From Capitella teleta (lineage: Eukaryota > Annelida > Polychaeta > Capitellidae): DNA of 64,000 bases. The stretch is taken from the NCBI GenBank assembly GCA_000328365.1, contig KB293808.1, forward strand, positions 218,836-282,835, written 5' to 3'. The notes beneath the pieces were generated by a model. That model was not told the DNA's origin. It saw nothing but the letters and a program-made list of their open reading frames with translations, and searched no databases. The translations under genes and the position numbers were made by a program. Shown here piece after piece: positions 27,001 to 39,069 of the stretch (position 1 is its first letter; every line of letters starts with the position of its first letter).

Positions 27001-30000
27001 ATCAGTCAGAGATCGTGCCAGCTGTGGAAATTTCCATCCCTTTCATAGCACACCTTCAACAGCGACTCTCTCCAGGATCCGTCCAAATGCGCGTGCATTC
27101 AGATGACTCTTGAGGCTTCGAAAGGACTTCACGGGAAGCGGAGCATGGTCACCAACCCAGATTTCACTGGGTATGAGCATCGCAGGCTGATGGAGCCTGT
27201 CATCACTGGGTTTGTCAACGTGTTAATTAGCATGTCAGTTAGTTGAAGTCATCATCATTTCAGTGTGTATGAATGCAACTCTCGTTGTAAATGTGACCAT
27301 CGATGCTCAAACAGAGTTGTGCAGAACGGACTCTCACTTCGCCTTCAAGTCTTCAAGACTGAGAAGAGGTATCTTGATTCTTAAAGTGGCACTTTGGGGC
27401 ACTCAACTTGTTACTTCTGCAGAGGTTGGGGTTTGAGATGTCTGGATGACATTCCAAAAGGAGGCTTCATCTGCATATACGCAGGACAGCTGTTGACAGA
27501 GCAAGGAGCCAATGAGGTCAGAGAGTGCTAATGACAATGACCTTAACCTTTGAGTCCTTCTATCAGGATGGGCAGCAATACGGAGATGAATATTTGGCTG
27601 AGTTGGATTATATTGAAGTTGTGGAGCATCTCAAAGAAGGATATGAGAGCGATGTAGTTGAGGAGGAGGAAATGCAGGAGGAGGAGGAGGAGGAGGAGGA
27701 GGAGGAGGAAGAGGAGGTGCGCGAGAAGGAACCCCAGTTGGATGACTCTGACAGGTGCGTTTGAACAGATTTTTACACTTTTACAGAAACCATAACTATA
27801 AATTGAAATGTATAAATTTTGTTTGCTTCTCAGCTCTTACTCTGCTGGGGCATCTTCATTAAGGTCTGTTGATAACTTTTGCTATTGTCTTTTGTTGAAA
27901 TCAATCGTTGTTTCTAATTATTCGGCATGGTTTTCCTTTAAGTCCAATCCTTAACCGGCATGCTGAGCTTTTAATCTTATACTCATGTGTGGTTTTATTT
28001 TTATTTTTTATATATAATTTTTTTTGTATTATCTCTCTCTTCTCGTAATTTTGTGGCTCACTGAAGCTCTGAAAAAATATATTTCTCTATAAATATTATT
28101 AGAGTAATATTAATCTCCGGTTAACCTTAACCATTTAAATCCCATGTTTGAAGTAAAAATGCAAAAAGCCATGTGACCAGCATCTTAAGCTCTTGAGGAC
28201 AATTCACAGCTACTTTTGTTTAAACAAACTAGGCTTAAAGCGCGGAGCGGTGCTTGTTATAGAAGTCAATGCTGACCGTTTGCGAATTCTAATTGAAATA
28301 AACGGCATAAATTATTGCTTGAAACAAATCAAAGAAGTTGTTCATGTCCTCGGGAAGGCACCCTCCCGGTGTTTCATTAACACTGTTTCTAAAATATCAT
28401 TTTATCTCACCAATATGATGCTTGGCCTGTTTGTCTTCAAACCTGGGGTGCAAATGGACGGTAAAGAAATCACAAATAAGTCATTTCTCTCAGGAAGTCA
28501 TATTTCTTGTCGGATTGTGTGTGTACATTGCGTGCTTCTCTGCTAGCCATGTTGTGCAGCATGCCTGACTCCTGCTTGTTTTCATTTTTTGGAATGAAGG
28601 AAAAGTCTTGAACCAGTAAAACTTGTGCTCAAGAGGAATCAGAAAGACGAACGGAAGAAATCCTGGTAGGTCCTTCTCCTCTCTCGTCAACATCCAGCCT
28701 TTTATCACATGCTCCAAAAATGTGTACAGAGTTTTAGGATAACTTGAGACATAACCTATATAATTTAACATTGTATTATAATCTACTGCTTTAATTGTAT
28801 AAATGTTGTGCAGTGTTCTAAGTTATTAAGTTTTTTTTTCTTGTTTTTGTGTGTGGTACATTGGTGATAGTTTGTACAATATTTTTTCATTCATTGGCCA
28901 TAGCTGTCCCTCATTTTGTGAGAAATTATTTTATGATTCTCCTTTATTCATATACGATTATTTCTGTGTAGGTCTGTGCATACGAAGAAATCAGATTCTC
29001 GTAAGCGGACGGAGGGTTGGCTACGGCAGATCCCTGACTCAGCGATCATCATCAGTGATGAAGGAGACAATTCACAAGGTTTATTCATACTTGGAACTTT
29101 ATAGAATAGAAATTCATGCCTAAAAATCACCTTCATTTTAAAACCTTTCAGGATCTGATAAATCAACCAAGGTCAAAGGTGAGATCTCGTGAAGAATTTC
29201 TCCATTTGAAAAGCAGTATTTTTATCTTCAGCTGATGCCACTGACTCAGAGAAGAACTCCGATTCAAAAGGCAAAAATATTCGAGCTGCTCGCTCCACGA
29301 CTGCGTCTCGCTTTTCTGCGTTGCCCAATCCCAAAACCTGCGCCCAGGACCAGCAGCAGCAGAAAGAGGAGGGTGCGTCTCTAATTGTCCCTGATTGGGG
29401 TCATGATCTCTGTGTTTGTTCCTTCAGAGGATCCTGCCAGCAGTCGAATTCTGTTTGGAGAAGAAGCCTGCTTCGTTATGGATGCAAAATCTATGGGAAA
29501 TCTTGGTCGATATCTGAATGTAGGAAAGGGATTTTTTCTGCTGCAAGATTGTATTTTGTTTTGTTTTACAGCATAGCTGTAGTCCAAATGCATACGTTCA
29601 AAACGTGTTTGTGGACACACATGACATGAGGTTCCCTTGGGTTGCTTTTTTCGCTTACCAGTGAGTCAAACTTTAAAGTTCGGGTGATAAATAATTTAAA
29701 ATTTGGATGATACATTCAAAGTTATGCCTTGCAGATTGTTTTCATTAATCATGTTAATCTAATCTCCGATTTTCCACCATTGTCAGGCAGTCTTTCAATT
29801 TGTCTGCTCTAGTCTGTCATTAGTGTATGTTTTGGGGGATTGTAACTCAAATTCAATTCTATTTTTACTCTTCTAGCATTATTTATATTTGTTTTTTAAA
29901 TGAACTATGTGCTGATGGATTTTTCTTTAAGGTTCATCCGAGCGGGGACAGAATTGACCTGGGATTACAATTACGAGGTTGGAAGTGTTCCAGGAAAAAG

Positions 30001-30049
30001 CCTCTACTGCTATTGTGGGTCTGCAGAATGCAGAGGAAGACTTCTCTAA
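24077..30049 (+). CDS. SETDB1: Histone H3K9 methyltransferase SETDB1 (29 coding exons)
   Basis: I could join 29 exons in one frame: 24077-24207, 24259-24410, 24462-24540, 24598-24697, 24758-24825, 24876-24975, 25031-25157, 25212-25367 and so on to 29932-30049. They total 3207 nt, or 1068 residues (human 1291). Domains in order: acidic N-terminus; tudor region about 178-400 ([11 protein letters not shown]...[15 protein letters not shown]...KTEWNGKWW); MBD about 515-600 ([13 protein letters not shown]); pre-SET about 605-735 with zinc cysteines ([18 protein letters not shown]); first SET half about 740-795 ([19 protein letters not shown]); a 175-residue insertion; second half with RYLNHSCSPN and ELTWDYNYE; post-[16 protein letters not shown]. 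All catalytic motifs are present. The enzyme makes H3K9me3 in the nucleus with ATF7IP and silences transposons. The insertion holds a run of 13 Glu from a GAG repeat and a 30-nt micro-exon (27834-27863). Most introns are about 40-60 bp; one is 736 bp (27864-28599). Confidence 0.95.
27667..27717 (+). repeat. (GAG)n microsatellite inside a SETDB1 exon
   Basis: A run of GAG/GAA triplets encodes an uninterrupted poly-glutamate tract in the variable insertion that splits the SET domain. The reading frame is unaffected by changes in repeat number. Confidence 0.9.
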
Positions 30050-30120
30050 TGGCTGAAAATCAGATTTTATTTAGATTGTGAAAAATATGATGAATCAATC
30101 AGATTTGCAACTTTTTATTC

Positions 30121-30140
30121 AATAAAAGACTGGATTTATT
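30121..30140. promoter_or_regulatory. Overlapping poly(A) signals of two convergent genes
   Basis: AATAAA at 30121-30126 is 72 bases past the SETDB1 stop. TTTATT at 30135-30140 is AATAAA on the minus strand, 283 bases past the stop of the type II membrane protein gene. The two 3' ends may overlap. Confidence 0.5.
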
Positions 30141-30422
30141 TTGTTATTTATAACAATCAACTGGATATATTTATGCATTATATTGTGATGAATGAGTCAG
30201 TTTTCAGCTATACGGTGCATAAGTTCTTCCTTATCATCGCTGCACATGTTTTGTGATTTATGAATAGGAATTTGTAAAATGATCCTGTTATTGAGTGCTA
30301 TTGCGCTAATTGTGAGTGTGGAACATTCGCCTTGGCAATATGAATCTCTAATGCGTATATGTATGCCTGTTCCGAGTATACACTTTTGGCAGCCATTTTG
30401 TGAGTGGAGTGATATGAGAACT

Positions 30423-32090
30423 TCAATTGTAGCCTCTGGTTATGTTCAATTCTGAAATAAAGCAAAATCCGAATTTATTCATAATAGAGACTCGCTCTTT
30501 ACCTGAGCCTGTCACTATGCTAACCAGACTAAATACCGATGGGTTCTCTTCATACATGCTGGCATACGCAGTTGCTCCCGCAGGAATGACTTGAGTCAGT
30601 GAGAATCCTCTTTGGAAAATTTGGTCTCCTAATGTATGCAACTGCAATGATGCTCGTTGCTCTTCTGCCAACTGTAACAAGAGCTAAGCACATTATATTC
30701 AACATTTTTTAGAAAGGATTATTGCGATTATGCACGGGTGCTTGATAATGATAAGAGTACACTATCTTTCGGCTTTGTGATATTCACACTAAATACAATT
30801 ATTACATCATATGGTATTCCTACCTGAAAGTGCGTTCCTCTTATCCATGTCCACACTTGTTGGCTCTCTGTTGTAAACACATTCTGTGCCAATTCAGAAT
30901 TATATTCGCCTTGCAAGAGGGCTAAGTACACTTGGACAGCGTCTGTTTCGTCTCTAGACCATACCGTCAGGCCATTGGATTTATGAAACCGTTCGTAGGA
31001 TTCATCCAACGAGCTTGCAATGGCTTTCGGTGACGTGTGTTTTGCGTCATTTAGAATGCTGCAAAGAGAGTTACAACTTAATACAATTATGAGAACTGTT
31101 ATACTTACACCATTGATGCATGCAGAATGTCAATCTTTTTGGAAGGTACTTATAATTTGCAGGAAGCAGGGTTGGAGGCATAATGGGGGTTTACGGCTCC
31201 AGTAAGTTTAGTAGTTTAATTAAAATAATAATTATGTAATCGTCTATAAATCGATGCATGTTGCTAAAGCACACCCTTAACCTCCGATTGTTTACGATGT
31301 CAATACAATCGACAAACTCGGAAACCGGACCCAACAAAGTTGGGCAAACATTGCATCTAATCAATACGAATTATCGGAATGCCAGTATTTATAATTATAT
31401 TGTACTAAATACACGAGTCCTTGAAGCTCCACTTCATGTGCAACCAACATATTGCCTTAGTCACCTGTTACCACACTTCATGTACGCACGTGTACATCCA
31501 CCATCAACGTGCGTAATAGATTCGAATGAGAGGTATTTCTGACATCACCTGTGTGTAAGCGAAGCATAACGAAGCAGGCATCCAGGCACTTACAATCCGA
31601 AAATGACAACAGCGAGTATAACTACGAAGATGAGCAGGGTGAGCAGGACGCACACCACCAGGCACGTCCTGTTGCTCCCCTCGCGGCGCTTCTGTGCTGC
31701 AAGAGGGGGGTGTTGCGTCGGTGACAGTGCTCGGTCGCTTTGTATCAGGGGGTCAGCCACATGCTCATCTCTTGGTGGGTCATACGGCTCCGGAGTATCA
31801 CAGTCTGAGAAGACAGCGTCACCCACGGAAATGTTACTCGGGTGTTTGATGACTTGGTTGTTGTTGTCTGGCGTCGCAATGTCCAAGAGACAGTCATCCA
31901 TTGACTGCGTCTCTCCTTCTGTGTCATCACCACTGTCCACCGAATCCGAGGTTTTCGGGACAATCCCGAACTCCCTCGAGTCGACTGCGGAATCGGAGTG
32001 AGCCCATTTGTGCGCTTGGTTAAGCCCTGAGTTGTTTATATCCGCCAATTGTTGCAAAGTCACTTTATGGTCTTCCTTGTGCTTGAACAT
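30423..32090 (-). CDS. Type II single-pass membrane protein, family unknown
   Basis: Four exons (32090-31594, 31058-30824, 30671-30503, 30451-30423) join with matching phases (2, 0, 1) into exactly 310 codons. The N-terminal 140 residues are hydrophilic, acidic and Ser/Thr-rich. Residues about 142-165 form one strong membrane helix (CLVVCVLLTLLIFVVILAVV) preceded by KRREGSNR, so the N-terminus should be cytoplasmic. The ectodomain is about 144 residues with no cysteine pattern (SNGLTVWSRDETDAVQVYL, VPAGATAYASM-like words near the end). Size and topology resemble TNF-superfamily ligands, but I see no diagnostic TNF motif, so this is only a guess. If the first donor (GGATT|GTAAGTG) is not used, the first exon alone would end one codon later and give a tail-anchored protein. 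Start is the first ATG. Confidence 0.6.
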
Positions 32091-33570
32091 CCTAGTTGTG
32101 TTTAACTCTCCGCTTGAGTAAGATCTTCATACGATGCACAGGTGATAACGTTTAAGGTAATGCTCACCTAGATTTTACCCAGTGTGTCTTTAACGGGCTT
32201 GCTTACTTGCAAACCGGTCGCGTGTTACACTGTAGTAGTATGTAGGACACCAGAAACCCACAGCTGTCAGTAATCCAAGCTTGTGTTTATATCTGGGGGT
32301 CTGTCTTTCGCAGGAACAATCCGCTCGATATCTTAGCCGATTGGATGTCAATGGCCATATATAAAATTGGATTGACGTCGATTGGAAAATCCGATATCGG
32401 TTCAAGTGCGGAAGTGGCTCTTTTTGCCTATTTAAGTGCATGTACATGCACATGCAGGGTGATTCATAAGTTTATACAAAGTATATGGGGAATTTTCGAT
32501 ATTCGGTTGTGAGAAAAGAAGACACTCCGAAGAACTACTAGCATGTACAATTTAGCCATCTACTTGTACTATTTGTTCGTTTGATACTCACACTTCATAT
32601 GTGACCCCTCGCGCCGAAACCTGGTCTACTAAGTAGCAGAGCATATTCCCGAGTAACAAGCCTTGAGAGGTCAGATGAGTACATATACGTATGATGTTTT
32701 GATGGCGAAATAAACAAAAATATCTCCTCTTTCTTCACATAGAAGAATCATGTCAGTCTGTGACCAATGAGTTCTGATATTTTGTGTATAATTAATATCA
32801 AGCCTATTGTATTGACAATTGAATCATTATTTTAGAATCTTTACCAGTCTTTTAACGCGAATTTCTCATCTTCGATTACGTGTGGGGTTGACCCGTTAAC
32901 AGGCTGTAACTTTTGAACAAATGCTCCGATCTGGATAATTCGATCTTGCATCAAACTAAATGGATTTGCATCAGCTATTAGGAGGCATTAAATGATTAAA
33001 ACACAAAAATGTGACAATGTCGACTTAGTGCGGGTTCCGGAGAGTGGGGTCATATAATTTTGTCTCATCTAAAAGCAGCTGTTATGCTCAAGAATTTTTG
33101 AGCCACAAAGGAGAACACCCTAGACCATGAAAGGTCCTGATGAGTCTCCTCTTCAGACTGCGGTTGATCGCGGTCAATAAATATCAAACGCTATGCGCTA
33201 GTGTTTGATGTTTATTCACCGTGTTTTTGGCGTATTATATTTAATGACCTATATTACCATCTGGAAGGCTGTCGAGGTCATTTCAATTATCCGAATGCAA
33301 GTGCATAAATATTTGAGGAAAAGAAGTTTCCAAGCAATTGCGCCTTGTGCACTTAAATAAACGGGGAGTGAATATTCACTCCGAAATAAAAGTAGACTAA
33401 TTAATGCTTGCAATGTAACACCCATTCCCGACGGCATCACTCTCAGTTAACACGTTCAGAGTCCAAACTCAGTTGCATAAGAACGCGTACATTGTATGCT
33501 GTCCATTCGGCCTAAACGTCGCACAAATCCTGACTGAATTAGAGCCTCGGATTGTGTAGTCTCAGTCAGC
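32091..33570. other. Divergent spacer between the type II protein and the mini-collagen
   Basis: This 1.5 kb spacer should hold both promoters. It is AT-rich, has no long ORF and no repeat that I recognise. No clear TATA box was found near either start. Confidence 0.5.
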
Positions 33571-34077
33571 ATGGACGTCAAAGTCGTGTTCTTCATCTTC
33601 TTCTTGATTGGCGGCCACTTATTCGTGGGCTGCCTCACTCAAGCACAACCACGTTGTCCCCGACTCAGACCAGCAATGGTGAGAGCCATCCGCCGAGAGT
33701 GTGCACCAGGCTTACCCGGCTTCGTCGGCCCAAAAGGAGACCCAGGACCGCCTGGACCACGTGGACCGCCTGGACAGCCTGGAACACTACTGTGTGAATC
33801 GCGGAGGTCTTACAGCAAGGGACCTAAAGGAGTCCCAGGTATGCCTGGATTTCCAGGGATGCCGGGGGTTCCTGGACGCTGCGCATCACGCCCTTGCAGC
33901 AACGCTGTGCATTTCTGGCATGCCAACCACCCTCTGCATCTGCGTACGCATGTGGAGGCATCAGTGGGTGATGTCGCCATCGTATCTAGGACCGACCATG
34001 CTCTTCCCTCAATCTGGATCCGATCGAGTTCTTCTTGGATCCGCTTGCAAGTCGCCCCCGAACAGATCCTCGTGTGA
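33571..34077 (+). CDS. Secreted short collagen with multiplexin-like C-terminal domain
   Basis: An intronless frame of 168 residues. Residues 1-25 form a signal peptide ([17 protein letters not shown]). After a short cysteine-containing linker come two very short triple-helical blocks, residues 47-70 ([19 protein letters not shown] and on) and 84-101 ([19 protein letters not shown]), separated by [12 protein letters not shown] and followed by CASRPC. The last 55 residues ([37 protein letters not shown]) resemble the trimerisation domain of collagens XV/XVIII (pattern: W at the start, L-x(7-9)-G-x-x-A/I-x-V, then W-x-R/K-L). Eight and six Gly-X-Y triplets are far below fibrillar length, so it is likely a small trimeric matrix or adhesion protein. 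The start is the ATG just before the signal sequence. AATAAA near 34356 could end the mRNA. Confidence 0.75.
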   Translation: MDVKVVFFIFFLIGGHLFVGCLTQAQPRCPRLRPAMVRAIRRECAPGLPGFVGPKGDPGPPGPRGPPGQPGTLLCESRRSYSKGPKGVPGMPGFPGMPGVPGRCASRPCSNAVHFWHANHPLHLRTHVEASVGDVAIVSRTDHALPSIWIRSSSSWIRLQVAPEQILV

Positions 34078-34139
34078 GAACCCCACTAGTGATGAATCGA
34101 TTTTGCGGTCATTGCCTCGTATATAATTATGCTCTATAC

Positions 34140-37100
34140 TCAAATGTTGCGATTGAATCGGACTGATACATGCATGCATTATTTGAGGTCATTTACCTGA
34201 CATTTGTTACATCAAACACATACCAGTATTTAGGCTTACATTGGTATTGTGGGTAGGTTTGGCCTACTTGGTCCCCGAGCAATCTATTTACGCCACCCCA
34301 TATATTTAGTGCCAATACTAAAATTTTCGTTTTCCTAAAATATTTCTTAGCAATTAATAAAGTGATTATCGTGCTTTTTCCCTGTTCTTATATGTGTGAA
34401 ACTTTTACAATTGCACACTCACTTATTGAAATCAGAATAATACTCGCTTTTGAATTTATCGCCATGCATGGTTATTGTCTTTGCAAAGAACTATAACTCG
34501 GGTTTTGTAATTATATGTTAAATTGAATAACATTGATCAGTTTCAAGAGATTCTCTTTTCTCCAAGCTGCTTGCAAGGGGAACACCTGAAAAATTCAGGA
34601 AATCCTGCTTATTGGCTCTCTAAACTTCCAGCGACCAACCAGGATCCAATTAAGAGACCCAGAAGCTAAATGGAGAACGCTGACTATATCCTAAGTTTTG
34701 TATCATGAAATCAGTTCATTCTTTGGTTAACTGCTCATCAATGACCAACATCATATCTCTGGGTATTCGGCATAAATGTGTGTAATAATGTTCATCTTTT
34801 TGGTGTATGCTAGGGAAAAAAATCATTATGCAGATCATAGTAGGCAATGAATCCAACGCCGGTGTTGGCGTGAGAGGAGTCCAGTTTTTACGCATGCTAT
34901 AACTGGCAGCTTACTAGTATAGTTGGAACTGTTGAAGGCCTTGCTTTGTGAAGGTTTGGCCAGATGAGTAGGCAGCCGAGCTCAGTTTGTTGCACAATTT
35001 AGTTGTGGAATAATAAAGGTCGCTGGTTTTAGATTATATGGCATCTTTAAAGCCCTCCCCTTCCCCGACATTATACACTGTAAACATGTACGCTTCTTGG
35101 CGGATTATGAAATCCCCTGGGTATATTGCATTGACATCATGAATTTGTTTTCGAAAATGACCCTTCGCTCGATCTGTGATTGTAGATATGAGATTGTAGA
35201 TATGAGAATGTCTCTGATCGGACTGTCGGCAGTCATAGTTCCGCCTTCTCCTCCGTTCTAGCGCCTTGCTCAAAATGACGCTGCTGCAAGCATATGCCGT
35301 GAGCACCGAGAATTGCGCATGATTCGCTGGTTGTGATGTCGCTACACATGCAGTCGTTTCTTCGGTAATCAAAAGAACATGGAATTGAAATGAGGTTGCA
35401 AACAATAAAGTCACTTTCTGTTTAAGGGTGTTAAAAGGGGTACACTGGCGAAAATAATAATTCGTGATTATTTCCTGTGACTTAACAATCTAACCCAGCA
35501 GAATAACATGCAAAACTTCCTGTTAAAAAGTAGCTCAAAATTCTATCAACAATAACACAGTATCCATCCAAGATTAATTATTCGGAAATTGGAGTTTCTG
35601 GCGGCTACATGGAATCGATAAGAATGTTGAATGTGAGGTTGGGATCAAAACGCAAAATCACACTTTAGATGGAATCGGCGCATCCTGCGGATAAGAATTC
35701 GGATCCTCTCCTGGGCTAGAGCAGCCCATTCTTCCACCGCAAGTGCTGTCGCGCCCTACAGAGGCGTCTACACGACGCTTTAATAGGGATAAATGTGGGA
35801 ACTTTAAATGGGATCGGACGGAATCTCGCGTTTCGAAATCATCCTCGAATTGTTTGCCTACATAGTGGGGGTCCGTGGGATCCTAGGATATCATCTGCGG
35901 TCCGGCAGATGGACGGAAACGGTATCGGAGGTGACCAAACAGGATCGCAGGATCCTGCCTCCTGGTCGCCACCTGAGGTCTCCCAGACCTTGGTCGATCA
36001 TCCACTATTCTTATGGTGGTGAAGCGTAGACCGAGGCCCTAGTACAGTAATAAAGCGCCAAACATATTGTACAGGAACGGCGGCCTGTATTAGGGTGCAT
36101 CAAGAAACAAAAGGTGGCAAACAACTCGCGAACCACCGAAGAAAAGAATGACTAATGTTTGGTTAATTTTTATGTATGATTTTGGAAGATATCTGAAAAG
36201 TTGAATTTTCTTAGTTGATCTCTATTGTTGTTCAATCAAGCAATTTTTTTCTTCCTTTTGTCATTTCATTGAAGGACCATTCAGGACACATGCCATGCAG
36301 CTGGTTATGAAGAGTTCAAATTCTTTTAAGCTCTTTATACAATAAATAGAAAAGTGTATATATTCGATCTTTTTGTTGTTCAGTAAATATTTGGAGCAAT
36401 ATAAATCTTTTTAGAATATTTAAAAAATACCAGGTGTCATTACACAAAACACGAACGTGACCTTAATCAAGATGCATTTTACTCTCATTTGAGACGAGGG
36501 CAATTACTCTCCCAGTTGTCATCGTGGGTCGAGGGTCCATTACTCTCGATCGGGGTCGTATTGTGTTCACCAATAAACATTCCGTAAATTATAGCATTGA
36601 ATTTGTTTGTGGCTTCTTGGAAATAATTTTTTCGCTTATCGAAGCAAAACTTTAAATCGAGCTAAACTACGAGTACGTTCATGAAATCGGGCCCTGGGTT
36701 GCGTTTTACCAAGCCCTTCTATGTCTTTTCTTTGGGCTCTTCATTCCAGCAAGCAAAAGCAGTATCAAAATGTCCTTGATTAGATAAGTCAATCCTGATC
36801 CCGCGATAATCGCACTTCGGTAATCCGTTAGCATTTGTGACGTTAGTTGGAGTATTGCGTCACAAACTTGCAATAATCGGTTTAGACCATTATCTTTCAT
36901 ATTAAAGGGTGGGGGAAATTTAATGCCTCTCTCACTAAATAATCAAAGTCTTGACTTATGACTCCTCCATGCGGGCCATTTTCTCCGGGCCAGGCATCCC
37001 CCCGTTTTTAACGCCGAAAATAATATACTGAGAGGAAATTCCCGGTGGCATTGGCATCCGTGGTTGCAATAGGCTGAATAGACAAGAGTAAGAGCAGGCT

Positions 37101-38520
37101 GATCAATCAGACCATATAATAATAGGCTGCAGTCGATCGGTTGCACTTGAGTAGATCCGACCGACGAGAATCTCGCTCAGCTGTTGGGTCTTTAAGATCT
37201 GGATCTTAGCGCAGGATTTGCAGGATTTGGATTTATGGTCTATGTCAGCTGCGATATTATTGGGATGCATTCATGAATTCCTCGATATAGTTTATAATTA
37301 GTTAGTATGGTGCGAGTATTACGTGTACGTGGTATCAGTACATAACACTTTCATAATCATGGAATTAACTGTTGCACGAAAATGGTTCGCAGGATTACGT
37401 GCATGGTCCATTTAGTCGCATGATGAGATAACGTTTGTCGAGGACTGGTTTAATTAACTGCAAAGTGATGCGACAATGAATCAGCGAATGAAGCAAACAG
37501 TGTTCCCCCGCTATACAAACTTCCGGTCATAAAGTTTGGTCGGATTAAGAAAATAGTGCATTGCACTCGAACACTAAGCAGCGTAATTATTAGAATCAAG
37601 TCGAGAGTTAGCATAGATTTGATTGCGTCATAAAGATAAACAGGCTTGACCTAATTGATAGCTCAACACTAGATTAATTCATTAGATTATGATCTCCTAT
37701 CTCCATGCATATGAATGATTGAGCCTTTAAGAGTGGCGATTGCGCGTTGGGGTGAATAATCAAACGCTCTCAATTATAACCTCTGATCAGTATTTTTAGG
37801 TATTGTCAATGCTGAGCCATGAAATATTGATTTATGATTGTGTGTAATTGTCTGGCTGGGTAGTCTAATCGCGTGTACTCAAGGACGCTCGACTCTTCAG
37901 CACAGAAGTATGTTGGAACTTCAGACGCATTGTGCTATATGAACCTTTTTGAACCTAGAGCGTATGACATTCATAATGGTTGATTTGGACATCTTTTTGA
38001 TGGCACGAAAACTAACTAGTAATGCGACTATATGCTAACACGCCAACTATCTAATGCGATGTTTTATTATGGTGTATGTATTGTCCGTATTTGCCCACCT
38101 CCACAATTAGTTTCTAGATTTGCATGGTATGCTATCAGTCAATGAATGACCACAACGAAGTCAAGCGACGGTGTGTGCATTACACTGTCAAGTACAAAGG
38201 ATTGAAAGAACCACGTGACACGTGCTCTCAATCCTGATTGGCTAGCGGTTTTGCCTGTTTGCAAATGTCTATTTTAGAACTTGACCAACAATTTTTTCCC
38301 CTCATTTCTTTTGGAGTTGTCAATTTCACTTATGCCTCAAATACTCTCTCGATCAACTTGTCTCGATCTCACATAGAAGTTGAGAGCTTCTCACGATAAA
38401 GCTGTTGGCTCCTGGTTCGAAAATCTTATCAACGCGATCGAAGTTCGATCTGCAATCATTCTGCTAATGAAGATTAAACCTAATCTGACCATCAAGTAGA
38501 GAGAAAGCGAACCACCAAGT
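34140..38520. other. Gene-poor intergenic region
   Basis: No gene is assigned. 35640-36060 is GC-richer, has overlapping open frames of about 73 codons and an AATAAA near 36050, but no recognisable domain. A 120-codon minus frame at 35414-35034 lacks an ATG start. A 64-codon minus ORF at 36900-36706 starts with ATG but matches nothing I know. The rest is AT-rich. Confidence 0.4.
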
Positions 38521-39069
38521 CCCCTCGAGTGGTCGCTGCTTGGAATACGCGCTGAAGGTGAGTTCTGCCATGCATCTTCGCTCTGAGGTGTATCCAGAGA
38601 AGAGCCGGCATTGGGTGTGTCCCTGGTCTTATGGGCCTAGACATACTCACTCAGTGAACCACGTGTTTATACAGAGGTAAAAAGACCGTACATAAATGAT
38701 TGTAACAGGAAATTGTTTGATGTGAACAGTGAGTTACATCAGTTTAATTGATCTTCTTATAATGTATAATTTAGTGGCTCGCTTATTTGTCAGTTAATGC
38801 AAGTCATTTTACCGCCGTGTCTCAGGGCAAAGTTCGATGCTCGTAGACATTTGCCGCAATTTTACTTTTTCTACGCAATTGGCTAAAATCTAAAGCGTCA
38901 TCATTCAATACCAACGTTCCTTCACCTAGTATTACTAAAATGAGACCAGCAATCAGCAACTTTCCTTCAATTATACATAATACATTATTCTCCCATTCTA
39001 TACTGCACAACCATCTCATCTACGTTCTTTTTGTCTTTCTTCGCAGATTTAGTTCAAACCCTGATCAGA
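38521..39069 (+). promoter_or_regulatory. Probable 5' UTR intron and leader of the MATE gene
   Basis: GCTGAAG|gtgagttc near 38556 is a strong donor, and TTCTTCGCAG near 39046 a strong acceptor, ending 24 bases before the MATE start codon. The upstream GC-richer segment (ccaccaagtcccctcgagtg) could be the first non-coding exon. Confidence 0.35.

Noticed and set aside
28193-28546. A 117-codon ORF in the large SETDB1 intron
   Set aside because: No domain; it lies between two exons whose phases join directly.
35034-35414. A 126-codon minus-strand frame with an Arg run
   Set aside because: No ATG at its start, no splice partners and no domain recognised.
36706-36900. A 64-codon ORF with a hydrophobic stretch
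   Set aside because: It has an ATG start but no recognisable family, promoter or neighbours; a chance ORF in AT-rich DNA cannot be excluded.
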